From Streptomyces griseorubiginosus (GTDB lineage Bacteria > Actinomycetota > Actinomycetes > Streptomycetales > Streptomycetaceae), in the NCBI RefSeq assembly GCF_001514195.1, contig NZ_KQ948745.1:1-64000 (forward strand): a stretch of 64,000 nucleotides of DNA. The letters run 5' to 3'. A program made the position numbers and the translations under genes. The notes below the pieces were generated by a model. The model saw nothing but the letters and a program-made list of their open reading frames with translations. It did not search any database and was not told the DNA's origin. Shown here in pieces: positions 25,794 to 33,738 of this stretch (its first letter is position 1; the number at the start of each line of letters is the position of its first letter).

Positions 25794-26528
25794 GTGAACG
25801 CCACTGATCGCACCCCTGCCGACCTGCTGCGTTCCGCGCTCGCCGCGGATCCCGGACGCCCCCTGGTGACCTTCTACGACGACGCCACGGGCGAACGCGT
25901 CGAATTGTCCGTGGCCACCTTCGCCAATTGGGTGGCCAAGACCTCGAACCTCCTCCAGGGCGACCTCGCCGCGGCGCCCGGCGACCGGGTGGTGCTGCTG
26001 CTGCCCGCGCACTGGCAGACGGCGGTCTGGCTGCTGGCGTGTGCGTCGGTGGGGGTGGTCGCGGACGTCGGCGGGGATCCCGCGGCGGCGGACGTCGTGG
26101 TGAGCGGACCGGATTCCCTGGAGGCGGCCCGGGCCTGTTCCGGGGAGCGGGTCGCGCTGGCGCTGCGGCCGTTGGGCGGGCGGTTCCCGCAGCCGCCGGA
26201 GGGGTTCGTCGACTACGCCGTGGAGGTACCGGGGCAGGGGGACCGGTTCGTGCCGTTCGCTCCGGTGGATCCGGATGAACCCGCGCTGGTCGTCGCCGGG
26301 CGTGAGTTCAGTGGGGCGGAGGTCGTGGAGCGGGCGCGGGCGGAGGGGACGGGGGATCGGGTGCTGTCGGGGTTGTCGTACGACACGTGGGACGGGGTGT
26401 GTGCGGGGTTGTTCGGGCCGCTCGCCAACGGGGGGTCCGTGGTGTTGTGCCGGCATCTGGAGCGGTTGGGTGAGGAAGGGCTTGCCAAGCGGGTCGAGGA
26501 TGAGCGGGTGGGTGTGGTGCGCCGCTGA
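25794..26528 (+). CDS. TIGR03089 family protein
   Basis: A 244-residue actinobacterial protein starting VNATDRTPADLLRSAL. It resembles only the N-terminal part of AMP-forming acyl-CoA synthetases (PLVTFYDDATGERVELSVATFANWVAKTSNLL; LLLPAHWQTAVWLLACASVG). It lacks the AMP-binding P-loop and the C-terminal lid of active ligases. Function is unknown, and it is probably non-catalytic or a regulatory homologue. The gene is regularly found beside LCP genes in streptomycetes. The stop is followed by a region with a dispersed CCCCGCGCCCC motif and the hairpin of the next gene. Confidence 0.85.
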   Translation: MNATDRTPADLLRSALAADPGRPLVTFYDDATGERVELSVATFANWVAKTSNLLQGDLAAAPGDRVVLLLPAHWQTAVWLLACASVGVVADVGGDPAAADVVVSGPDSLEAARACSGERVALALRPLGGRFPQPPEGFVDYAVEVPGQGDRFVPFAPVDPDEPALVVAGREFSGAEVVERARAEGTGDRVLSGLSYDTWDGVCAGLFGPLANGGSVVLCRHLERLGEEGLAKRVEDERVGVVRR

Positions 26529-26580
26529 AAGAGGGTGGTTGCGACCGGTTGGCGGCAGACAGGTCGCGTGTGGCTGGTCG

Positions 26581-26602
26581 CGCAGTTCCCCGCGCCCCCT
26601 TA
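26581..26602. repeat. Dispersed GTTCCCCGCGCCCC motif
   Basis: CGCAGTTCCCCGCGCCCC occurs in the gap after the TIGR03089 gene. A matching core lies at 62441-62462 and a shorter one at about 58487-58504. All three lie just after or between gene ends. Confidence 0.6.
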
Positions 26603-26659
26603 GTGGGTGCAGTCACCCGAGTGGAGCAGTACCGGGCCTCCCCCGAACCCCGGTCACGC

Positions 26660-26690
26660 CATGGTCGTAGGAACAGATCCCTACGCCATG
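26660..26690 (+). promoter_or_regulatory. Stem-loop abutting the LCP1 ribosome site
   Basis: CATGGTCGTAGG (26660-26671) pairs with CCTACGCCATG (26680-26690) with one bulged base and an eight-base loop. The right arm ends exactly where the GAGGGG ribosome site begins. The hairpin could be an operator in DNA or control translation in RNA. Confidence 0.6.
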
Positions 26691-26706
26691 AGGGGTGGGC
26701 CGACCC

Positions 26707-27891
26707 GTGACCGACAGTCCTCGTGCCCTAGGGCCCGGTCTCGGGGTGTCGGCTCACGGTGACGGGCTCGTACGGCGGCGTCGGCGGCGGTGGCTGCGCG
26801 GGGCCGGGGTCGGCGCCGGTGCGGTCGTCCTCGTCGCCGCCGGTGTCGGAGGGGTCCTCTACGCCAAGCTCGACGGGAACATCACGCCCGACGAGGCGGC
26901 CGCCGCCGAGCTCGCCCGGTACGAGAAGGAGCGGCCGACCTCGCTGGTGAAGGGTGCGCTGAACATCCTGCTGATCGGGTCGGACTCGCGGTCGGGGAAC
27001 GGCAACGCGCGCTACGGGCGGGACTCGGGGACCGAACGCTCGGACACCACGATCCTGTTGCACCTGTCCGCCGGGCGGCACACCGCGACCGCGGTGTCAC
27101 TGCCGCGGGACCTGATGGTGGACGTGCCCGCCTGCCGGCGGCCGGACGGCACCCGCAGCCGGCCGGCGTTCGACATGTTCAACCACGCCTTCCAGAAGGG
27201 CGGTTCGGCCTGCACGATCCGTACCGTCGAGAGACTCACGGACGTTCGGGTGGATCACCACATGGTCGTCGACTTCCATGGCTTCAAGGACATGGTCGAC
27301 GCGGTGGACGGGGTGACGGTCTGCCTCTCCGAGCCGATCGACGACAAGGCCGCCAAGCTGCGGCTTCCGGCGGGACGGGTGACGCTGGACGGCGAGGAGG
27401 CGCTCGGTTACGTACGGGCCCGCAAGTCCCTCGGCGACGGCAGCGACACCGAGCGGATGGATCGCCAGCAGCGCTTTCTCGGGGCGCTGGTGCACAAGGT
27501 GCAGAGCAATGACGTACTGCTGAATCCGGTCAAGCTCTATCCCGTGCTGGACGCGGCGACCTCCTCGCTCACCACCGACCCGGACCTGGCGAGCCTGCGC
27601 GGGCTGTACGAACTCGTGCGCGGGCTGCGGGACATCCCCATGGGGCGGGTGCAATTCCTCACCGTGCCGAGGGAGCCGTACGTTCACGACGCAAATCGCG
27701 ATCAACTCGACGAACCCGAAGCCCGGCGCCTTTTCGAACGGTTGCGCAAGGATGAGCCGGTGAAGGTGACGGAGAAAGCCCCGAAGGTTTCAGAAGATTC
27801 TCATGACGAAGAAGCCTATGAAGAATCTGAGAACGTCGGCGGGGTGCCCACCTTCCGCGGCAACACGGCCGCCCAGGACGCCTGCGGGTAA
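26707..27891 (+). CDS. LCP family glycopolymer transferase, LCP1
   Basis: The 394-residue membrane protein has a short Arg-rich cytoplasmic N-terminus (LVRRRRRRWLRG), one membrane helix near residue 35 and an extracytoplasmic LCP domain (ILLIGSDSRSGN; SDTTILLHL; TAVSLPRDLMVDVP; GYVRARKSL...DRQQRFLGALV). LCP proteins transfer lipid-linked teichoic acid-type polymers or other glycans onto peptidoglycan. There is no LytR_C domain. An acidic Glu/Ser-rich tail ends in Cys-Gly. Four cysteines are placed as in LCP2-LCP5. GTG at 26707 (VTDSPRALGP) follows GAGGGG at 11 bases, and GTG at 26695 is an alternative. Confidence 0.88.
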   Translation: MTDSPRALGPGLGVSAHGDGLVRRRRRRWLRGAGVGAGAVVLVAAGVGGVLYAKLDGNITPDEAAAAELARYEKERPTSLVKGALNILLIGSDSRSGNGNARYGRDSGTERSDTTILLHLSAGRHTATAVSLPRDLMVDVPACRRPDGTRSRPAFDMFNHAFQKGGSACTIRTVERLTDVRVDHHMVVDFHGFKDMVDAVDGVTVCLSEPIDDKAAKLRLPAGRVTLDGEEALGYVRARKSLGDGSDTERMDRQQRFLGALVHKVQSNDVLLNPVKLYPVLDAATSSLTTDPDLASLRGLYELVRGLRDIPMGRVQFLTVPREPYVHDANRDQLDEPEARRLFERLRKDEPVKVTEKAPKVSEDSHDEEAYEESENVGGVPTFRGNTAAQDACG

Positions 27892-27997
27892 AGCATTTCC
27901 CAAGGGGGCGGAGCGGTGTCCAGGCAAATGGGCGGATTGCCCGGTTGTAGGCACGTGGAATTCATCACCGCCGTAACCTGTCGGCGAATCGGACGGC

Positions 27998-28003
27998 TAG
28001 GGT
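27998..28003 (+). promoter_or_regulatory. -10 element of LCP2
   Basis: TAGGGT in the context GGACGGCTAGGGTGAGCG. The same context (GGGCGGCTAGTGTGAGCG) recurs upstream of the paralogue LCP4, which marks it as a conserved promoter. Confidence 0.55.
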
Positions 28004-28044
28004 GAGCGCTCCGGTGCATCCGGCCGTCGGAGGATTCAGCAACC

Positions 28045-29790
28045 ATGGACGCACAAGGCCGTGGGCAGGCGGGCGACATCGACCCCGCCGACCAGTGGGT
28101 ACTCAACCCGCACACCGGTGAATACGAACTGCGACTGAACCCTTCCGCACCGCAGTCGGGTGTTCCCGGTCCCCGTAGATCCACCCCCGCGCCCAGCAGG
28201 ACGGGCCCGCCCGCGGGGCGTACGACCGCTCCCCCGGCGCCGGGCCGTGACGTGCCCGCGCCGCGCAGGCGGCGGGGCGCCCCGCCCGAGGAGCCGCTGC
28301 CGGGACGGCGGGGACGCCGGCCGGTCAAGAAGAAGTCGAATGCGAAGAAGGCGCTGCTGTGGACCGGCGGCACGATGGCTTTCGTGCTGATCGCGGCCAC
28401 GGGCGGCGGATATCTCTACATCCGCCATCTCAACAGCAACATCACCTCCGTCTCCGACGACGGCGCGAGCACCGGTGGCTTCCAGACCGACAAGGCGATC
28501 AACATCCTGCTGATCGGCACGGACAAGCGCACCGGGGCGGGCAACGAGAACTACGGCGACAAGAACAGCGTCGGACACGCGGACACCACGATCCTGCTGC
28601 ACGTCTCCAAGGACCGTACGAACGCGACCGCGCTCAGCATTCCGCGCGACCTGATCGTGGACGTGCCGGACTGCCCGACCACGCAGGAGGACGGTTCCAC
28701 CAAGGTCATCCCGGGCACGGACGCCGTCCGCTTCAACACCAGCCTCGGACAGGGCGGCCGTACGCCCAGCTGCACGGTGCGGACCGTGACGGAGCTCACC
28801 GGGATCCAGGCCGACAATTTCATGGTGGCCGACTTCAACGCGGTCAAGACGCTGACCACGGCGGTCGGCGGGGTCGAGATCTGCCTGGGCAAGGACATCG
28901 ACGACAAGGACTCCAAGCTCAAGCTGTCCAAGGGCACGCACACCATCTCCGGTGAGGACGCCCTCGCGTTCGTGCGCACCCGGCACTCGGTCGGCTTCGG
29001 CGGTGACCTGAGCCGGATCGGGCTCCAGCAGCAGTTCCTGAGCGCGCTGATGCGCAAGCTGAAGTCGAACGACACGCTCACCAGCCCGACGAAGATGCTG
29101 AAGCTGGCGGAGGCGGGCACCAAGGCGCTGACCGTCGACTCGCAGCTCGACAGCATCTCCAAGCTGAAGGACCTCGGTCTGGAGCTCGGCAAGCTGAACG
29201 TGAAGAACCTGACCTTCACGACCGTGCCGGTGGTCGACAACCCGGCGGAGAAGGTGAAGGCGACGGTCGTCCTCAACGACGCGACCGCGCCCACCGTGTT
29301 CGACATGATCAAGAACGACGTGTCCTTCACGGAGGTCAAGAAGAAGGCCAGCGCGTCCAAGAGCGCCGAGGCGGCCGAGGAGGCGGCCCGGCTCAAGGGC
29401 ACCAAGTCGGCCGCGTCCGCGGTGCGGGTGCGGATCCTCAACGGCGGTGCGCAGGCGGGCAGTGCGCAGGCCGAGCTGGAGTACCTCCAGAACGAGGAGG
29501 GCGTGCTGAAGTCGGAGAACGCCGGCAACGCGGGCACCTCGCAGGCGAAGACGACCCTGGAGTACGCGCCCGACCAGGCCGACCAGGCGCGCCGCCTCGC
29601 GGACATCCTGGGCCTGTCCGGGGCGCAGTTGAAGCCCGGCAAGAGCGTCACCAACTCCCAGGGCCTGCCCACCATGACCCTGACCCTGGGCAAGGACTTC
29701 AAGGGCGCGGGGGTGTCCTTCACGACGGCGACCAAGGCCCCCGAGGGGGTGCAGCAGTCCACGGCCGACAAGGTCGAATGCGCCAAGTGA
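28045..29790 (+). CDS. LCP family protein with LytR_C domain, LCP2 (type A)
   Basis: A 581-residue protein. The cytoplasmic N-terminus carries the motif DPADQWVLNPHTGEYELRL (residues 13-31), a Pro/Arg linker, then a basic stretch (RRPVKKKSNAKKALLW) before one membrane helix near 113-132. The LCP domain spans about 150-400 (NILLIGTDKRTG; HADTTILLHVSKD; LSIPRDLIVDVPDC; AFVRTRHSVG). A LytR_C domain (VRVRILNGGAQAGSAQ onward) fills the last 120 residues. It has four cysteines, the last three residues from the end. ATG at 28045 follows GTCGGAGGA. It is 70 percent or more similar by eye to LCP4 along its whole length. Confidence 0.92.
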   Translation: MDAQGRGQAGDIDPADQWVLNPHTGEYELRLNPSAPQSGVPGPRRSTPAPSRTGPPAGRTTAPPAPGRDVPAPRRRRGAPPEEPLPGRRGRRPVKKKSNAKKALLWTGGTMAFVLIAATGGGYLYIRHLNSNITSVSDDGASTGGFQTDKAINILLIGTDKRTGAGNENYGDKNSVGHADTTILLHVSKDRTNATALSIPRDLIVDVPDCPTTQEDGSTKVIPGTDAVRFNTSLGQGGRTPSCTVRTVTELTGIQADNFMVADFNAVKTLTTAVGGVEICLGKDIDDKDSKLKLSKGTHTISGEDALAFVRTRHSVGFGGDLSRIGLQQQFLSALMRKLKSNDTLTSPTKMLKLAEAGTKALTVDSQLDSISKLKDLGLELGKLNVKNLTFTTVPVVDNPAEKVKATVVLNDATAPTVFDMIKNDVSFTEVKKKASASKSAEAAEEAARLKGTKSAASAVRVRILNGGAQAGSAQAELEYLQNEEGVLKSENAGNAGTSQAKTTLEYAPDQADQARRLADILGLSGAQLKPGKSVTNSQGLPTMTLTLGKDFKGAGVSFTTATKAPEGVQQSTADKVECAK

Positions 29791-29799
29791 GGTGACCTG

Positions 29800-29843
29800 A
29801 AGGGCCTGTTGTGCGTCTAACACGACGTACGGCAGGCCTTTTT
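29800..29843 (+). terminator. Hairpin terminator after LCP2
   Basis: AAGGGCCTG and CAGGCCTT arms enclose a partly paired loop and are followed by TTTTTG. It begins 10 bp after the LCP2 stop and overlaps the first unit of a 22-bp tandem repeat. Confidence 0.55.
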
Positions 29844-29891
29844 GTTTCGTACGGCAGGTCATTTCGGCTCGTACAGCAGGTCTTTTCGTTC
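29826..29891. repeat. 22-bp tandem triplication before LCP3
   Basis: Three adjacent 22-bp units start at 29826, 29848 and 29870, sharing CGTACNGCAGGNC followed by a T-rich end. The array spans the terminator and the upstream region of LCP3. It has no counterpart at LCP5. Confidence 0.85.
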
Positions 29892-29923
29892 GTTCCGTGG
29901 GTGTGAGGGTGGGGAGACAGGGG

Positions 29924-31525
29924 ATGGCGCACAGCAGTGTTCAGGGGGAGGGCGCCCGGACGGATGTCCGGCCCGGCCAGGGGACGGGTCCGGAGAGACC
30001 GGGGCGGCACGGGCGGCGGGGGGTCCGGCGCAAGCACCGGGTGCTGCGCTGGTCGGCGGTCACGCTCGCCGTGCTGATACTCGGCGCCAGCGGCGCCGGC
30101 TACCTCTACTACGAGCATCTCAACGGCAACATCCGCAAGGGCGAGCGCAGCAGCGGCGACTCCAAGGCGCGGAAGACCGAGGCGAACGCGGCCGGTCAGA
30201 CCCCGCTGAACATCCTGCTGATCGGCTCGGACAGCCGTAACTCCGACGAGAACGTGAAGCTCGGCGGCAGCAGGGACGACCGGGGCGACGCGCCTCGCGG
30301 CGATGTGCAGATGCTCATCCACCTGTCCGCGGACCGCAAGAGCGCCGCGATGGTGAGCATCCCGCGCGACACCCGCGTCGACATCCCCCGGTGCCAGGAC
30401 CCGGACACCGGGAAGAAGTTCCCCCCGACCAACACCATCATCACCAACTCGCTGGCCCGCGGCGGGGCCGGCTGCACGCTCGCCACCTGGCAGAACCTCA
30501 CCGGGGTCTACATCGACCACTGGATGACCATCGACTTCGCGGGCGTGGTGCGGATGGCGGACGCCATCGGCGGGGTCAACGTCTGTGTCCGGCAGAACGT
30601 GTGGGACCGGCCGACGGCCGCGGTGCCCGGCGGTTCCGGACTGAAGATGAGGGCGGGCACCCACAAGGTCAAGGGCAAGGAGGCGCTCCAGTGGCTGCGC
30701 ACCCGGCACGCCTGGGGCAGTGACCTGATGCGGGCCAGGGCCCAGCACATGTACCTGAACTCGATGATGCGGACGCTGACGAAGCAGAACGTCTTCACCG
30801 ACACCCCGCGCCTGATGGACCTGGCCGAGGCGGCGACGAAGTCCCTGAAGGTGTCCGAGGAGATCGGCACCGTGAAGAAGCTCTACGACCTGGGCACCCA
30901 GCTCAAGTCGGTGCCGCCGGACCGCATCACCTCGGTGACGATGCCGAACCTGGCGGACCCCGAGGACGAGAACCACGTCGTCCCCGACGCCAAGAACGCC
31001 GACAAGCTCTGGGAGATGCTCCGCGACGACGTGCCCCTCGACGACAAGGGCAAGGCGTCCGACGCGAAGAGGACCGTCAAGGACCAGGCCGGCAAAGCCC
31101 CTTCGGCGCCGGACGACCGGATCGGGGTCGTCGTGCAGAACGCCACCGCCACCGCCACCCTCGGCCCGGTGAGCGGACGCGCGGGCGTGCTCGCCCAGGA
31201 ACTCGTGGAGAAAGGTTTCACGCAGGCGTCCAAGGACGCGACGGCGGGCCTTTCCGAGGACCGGACGGTCGTGCGCTACCCGAGCGCCGATCTGGAGGGC
31301 GACGCCCAGCGCATCGCCAAGTCCCTGGGGATTCCCCTGAGTTCGGTGAAGAAGTCCACCGACGTCTCCGGGGTCACCCTCGTCGTGGGCGCCGACTGGC
31401 GCACCGGCACCGCCTATCCGAAGCAGTCCACGCCCAAGGCCGGAGACCTGCCCGCCAACTCGGACGCCATCAACGGCTCGGACACCAAGCAGTGCATGCC
31501 CGTGTACGGGGTCTACCAGTGGTAG
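29924..31525 (+). CDS. LCP family protein with LytR_C domain, LCP3 (type B)
   Basis: A 533-residue protein with a basic cytoplasmic N-terminus (RRGVRRKHRVLRWSAV), one membrane helix near residue 45-63, and an LCP domain at about 85-330 (LNILLIGSDSRNSDEN; DVQMLIHLSADRKSAAMVS; SIPRDTRVDIPRC; WLRTRHAWGSDLMRARAQH). A LytR_C domain starts near residue 400 (RIGVVVQNATATATLG). It has four cysteines, one in a C-terminal QCMPVYGVYQW. ATG at 29924 (MAHSSVQGEG) follows GGGGAGACAGGGG. The 27 bp upstream stay open but align poorly with the paralogue LCP5. It probably forms an envelope-assembly pair with LCP2. Confidence 0.9.
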   Translation: MAHSSVQGEGARTDVRPGQGTGPERPGRHGRRGVRRKHRVLRWSAVTLAVLILGASGAGYLYYEHLNGNIRKGERSSGDSKARKTEANAAGQTPLNILLIGSDSRNSDENVKLGGSRDDRGDAPRGDVQMLIHLSADRKSAAMVSIPRDTRVDIPRCQDPDTGKKFPPTNTIITNSLARGGAGCTLATWQNLTGVYIDHWMTIDFAGVVRMADAIGGVNVCVRQNVWDRPTAAVPGGSGLKMRAGTHKVKGKEALQWLRTRHAWGSDLMRARAQHMYLNSMMRTLTKQNVFTDTPRLMDLAEAATKSLKVSEEIGTVKKLYDLGTQLKSVPPDRITSVTMPNLADPEDENHVVPDAKNADKLWEMLRDDVPLDDKGKASDAKRTVKDQAGKAPSAPDDRIGVVVQNATATATLGPVSGRAGVLAQELVEKGFTQASKDATAGLSEDRTVVRYPSADLEGDAQRIAKSLGIPLSSVKKSTDVSGVTLVVGADWRTGTAYPKQSTPKAGDLPANSDAINGSDTKQCMPVYGVYQW

Positions 31526-31677
31526 TCGAACAGCCCGGCCCGTCCGTACGTACTCCTTGGGCAGGAACCACTCGCACACCAGGACGCCGGACCCCCTGCC
31601 GAGGAAATGGGGTGGATTGACCGCTTGTGGGGCCGAGGAATCCCTCGCTGCTTGGCTCGACGCCCGAACGGGCGGCT

Positions 31678-31683
31678 AGTGTG
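31678..31683 (+). promoter_or_regulatory. -10 element of LCP4
   Basis: TAGTGT in GGGCGGCTAGTGTGAGCG, matching the LCP2 promoter context. The transcript would have a leader of roughly 110 nt. Confidence 0.5.
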
Positions 31684-31800
31684 AGCGATCCAGTGATCCC
31701 CGGCCATGAGACCTGTCCTGGGATCGAGCACTGTGTCGACCGAACCGTGCGCCTTCCGGGGGGAGGTGTCGCGTGGCCCTGACGGAGGATTCGGACCAAC

Positions 31801-33561
31801 GTGGACGCGCAAGGCCATGGGCGGGCGAACGACGTCGATCCCGCAGACCAGTGGGTGCTCAATCCGGCCACCGGCGAATACGAACTGCGGCTGGCTCCCG
31901 CGGCACCGCAGTCGCCCGTGCCCGGACCCCGTAGAGCAGCCCCCGTGCGAAACGGCGCTCCCGGCGGCCGTACGACCGCAGGAAACGGCGTCCCCGGCAG
32001 CCGTACGACCGCGCCCGTGGCCCCCGGCCGCGACGTCCCGCCGCCGCGCAGACGGCGGGACGCCCCCGAGGAGCCGCTGCCGGGGCGGCGCGGACGCCGG
32101 CCGGTCAAGAAGAAGTCGAACGCGAAGAAGGCGCTGCTGTGGACCGGCGGCACCATGGCGTTCGTCCTGGTCGCCGGTGCCACCACGGGCTGGTTCTATC
32201 TGAAGCACCTCGAAGGCAACGTCGGCACGACGGACGTCGGCGACGCGGCCGCGAGCAGCTTCAGCAAGGACGAGGCCTTCAACATCCTCGTCATCGGCAC
32301 CGACAAGCGCACCGGCGAGGGCAACGAGGGCTACGGCGACAAGGGCAGCGTCGGCCACGCCGACACCAACATCCTGCTGCACGTCGCCAAGGACCGTTCG
32401 AACGCGACCGCGCTCAGCATCCCGCGTGACCTGATCGTCGACATCCCGGACTGCCAGACCAAGCAGGAGGACGGGTCCGACGCGGTCGTCGCGGGACAGG
32501 ACGGCGTCCGCTTCAACCGGAGCCTCGGCGAGCGCGGCCGGGACGCGGGCTGCACGATGCGTACCGTCGAGGCGGCCACCGGCATCAAGCCCGACCACTT
32601 CGTGATGGCCGACTTCAACGCGGTGAAGACCCTCACGTCGGCCGTGGACGGGGTCGACGTCTGCGTGGAGAAGGCCGTCGACGACAAGCAGTCGAAGCTG
32701 AAACTGCCGGCCGGCGAGTCGAAGGTGGAGGGCGAGCGGGCCCTCGCCTTCGTGCGCACCCGGCACGCCTTCGGCAACTCCGGCGACCTGGACCGGATCA
32801 AGGTGCAGCAGCAGTTCCTCGGCTCGCTGATGCGGAAGATGACCTCCGGCGACACCCTCACCAGCCCGCGCAAGCTGCTGAAGCTGGCGGAGGCCGCGAC
32901 GGAGGCGCTCACCGTGGACAAGGCGATCGGCAACGTCGGCACGCTCAAGGACATCGCCCTGGAGCTGAAGAAGGTGCCGACGAAGAACATCAGCTTCATG
33001 ACGGTCCCGGTGAAGGACAACCCCGCCGAGACAGTCAAGGCGACGGTCGTCGTCGACGAGTCGCAGGCCCCCGCGATCTTCGAGGCCATCAAGAACGACG
33101 TCTCGTTCACCGAGGTCAAGACGGAGCAGAAGAAGGAGAAGGCGGAGATCGCCGCCCGGCTCAAGGGCACGAAGTCGGCCGCCTCCGACGTCCGGGTCAG
33201 CATCCTCAACGGCGGCGCGCCGGCCGGAAGCGCCCAGCAGCAGCTCGCCTACCTCCAGACCGAGGCGGGCGTGACCAAGTCCGACAACGCGGGCAACGCC
33301 GAGGCGCCGCTCGCGAAGACGACCCTGGAGTACGACCCGGACCAGGCCGACCAGGCCCGCCGGCTCGCGGACATCATGGGCCTGTCCGGCGCGGCGCTGA
33401 AGCCCGGCAAGAGCGTCACCAACGCCCAGGGTCTGCCGGCCATGACCCTCACCCTGGGCAAGGACTTCAAGGGCGCCGGGGTGAAGCTGAACGCGGCCAC
33501 GACCGCCCCGGCGAACGTGGCGGGCAGGTCCACCGCCGACAAGGTGCAGTGCGCGAGCTGA
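31801..33561 (+). CDS. LCP family protein with LytR_C domain, LCP4 (type A)
   Basis: The 586-residue paralogue of LCP2 shares the cytoplasmic DPADQWVLNPATGEYELRL motif, the identical basic stretch RRPVKKKSNAKKALLW before the membrane helix, the LCP domain (NILVIGTDKRTGEGN; LSIPRDLIVDIPDC; AFVRTRHAFGNSGD) and the LytR_C domain (VRVSILNGGAPAGSAQ). It ends ADKVQCAS. Its Pro/Arg linker contains a short repeat (NGAPGGRTTAGNGVPGSRTT) absent from LCP2. GTG at 31801 follows GACGGAGGA. The conserved upstream -10 and conserved downstream neighbour show that it arose with LCP5 by duplication of a two-gene unit. Confidence 0.92.
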   Translation: MDAQGHGRANDVDPADQWVLNPATGEYELRLAPAAPQSPVPGPRRAAPVRNGAPGGRTTAGNGVPGSRTTAPVAPGRDVPPPRRRRDAPEEPLPGRRGRRPVKKKSNAKKALLWTGGTMAFVLVAGATTGWFYLKHLEGNVGTTDVGDAAASSFSKDEAFNILVIGTDKRTGEGNEGYGDKGSVGHADTNILLHVAKDRSNATALSIPRDLIVDIPDCQTKQEDGSDAVVAGQDGVRFNRSLGERGRDAGCTMRTVEAATGIKPDHFVMADFNAVKTLTSAVDGVDVCVEKAVDDKQSKLKLPAGESKVEGERALAFVRTRHAFGNSGDLDRIKVQQQFLGSLMRKMTSGDTLTSPRKLLKLAEAATEALTVDKAIGNVGTLKDIALELKKVPTKNISFMTVPVKDNPAETVKATVVVDESQAPAIFEAIKNDVSFTEVKTEQKKEKAEIAARLKGTKSAASDVRVSILNGGAPAGSAQQQLAYLQTEAGVTKSDNAGNAEAPLAKTTLEYDPDQADQARRLADIMGLSGAALKPGKSVTNAQGLPAMTLTLGKDFKGAGVKLNAATTAPANVAGRSTADKVQCAS

Positions 33562-33738
33562 GGGTTCCCGGGTCCGGCACAGGTCCGCGGGCGCCCAGAG
33601 CCCGCACAGGTCTGACGGTTCCCAGGTCCCGCACAGGTTCGTAGGGCAACCTCACGGGCCCGTCGTATGTCTAAGGACGTGCGGCGGGCCCGCGGTGTGA
33701 TGTGCGGGTCCGGTGGGGTGGGTGGGAGGACAGGAACG

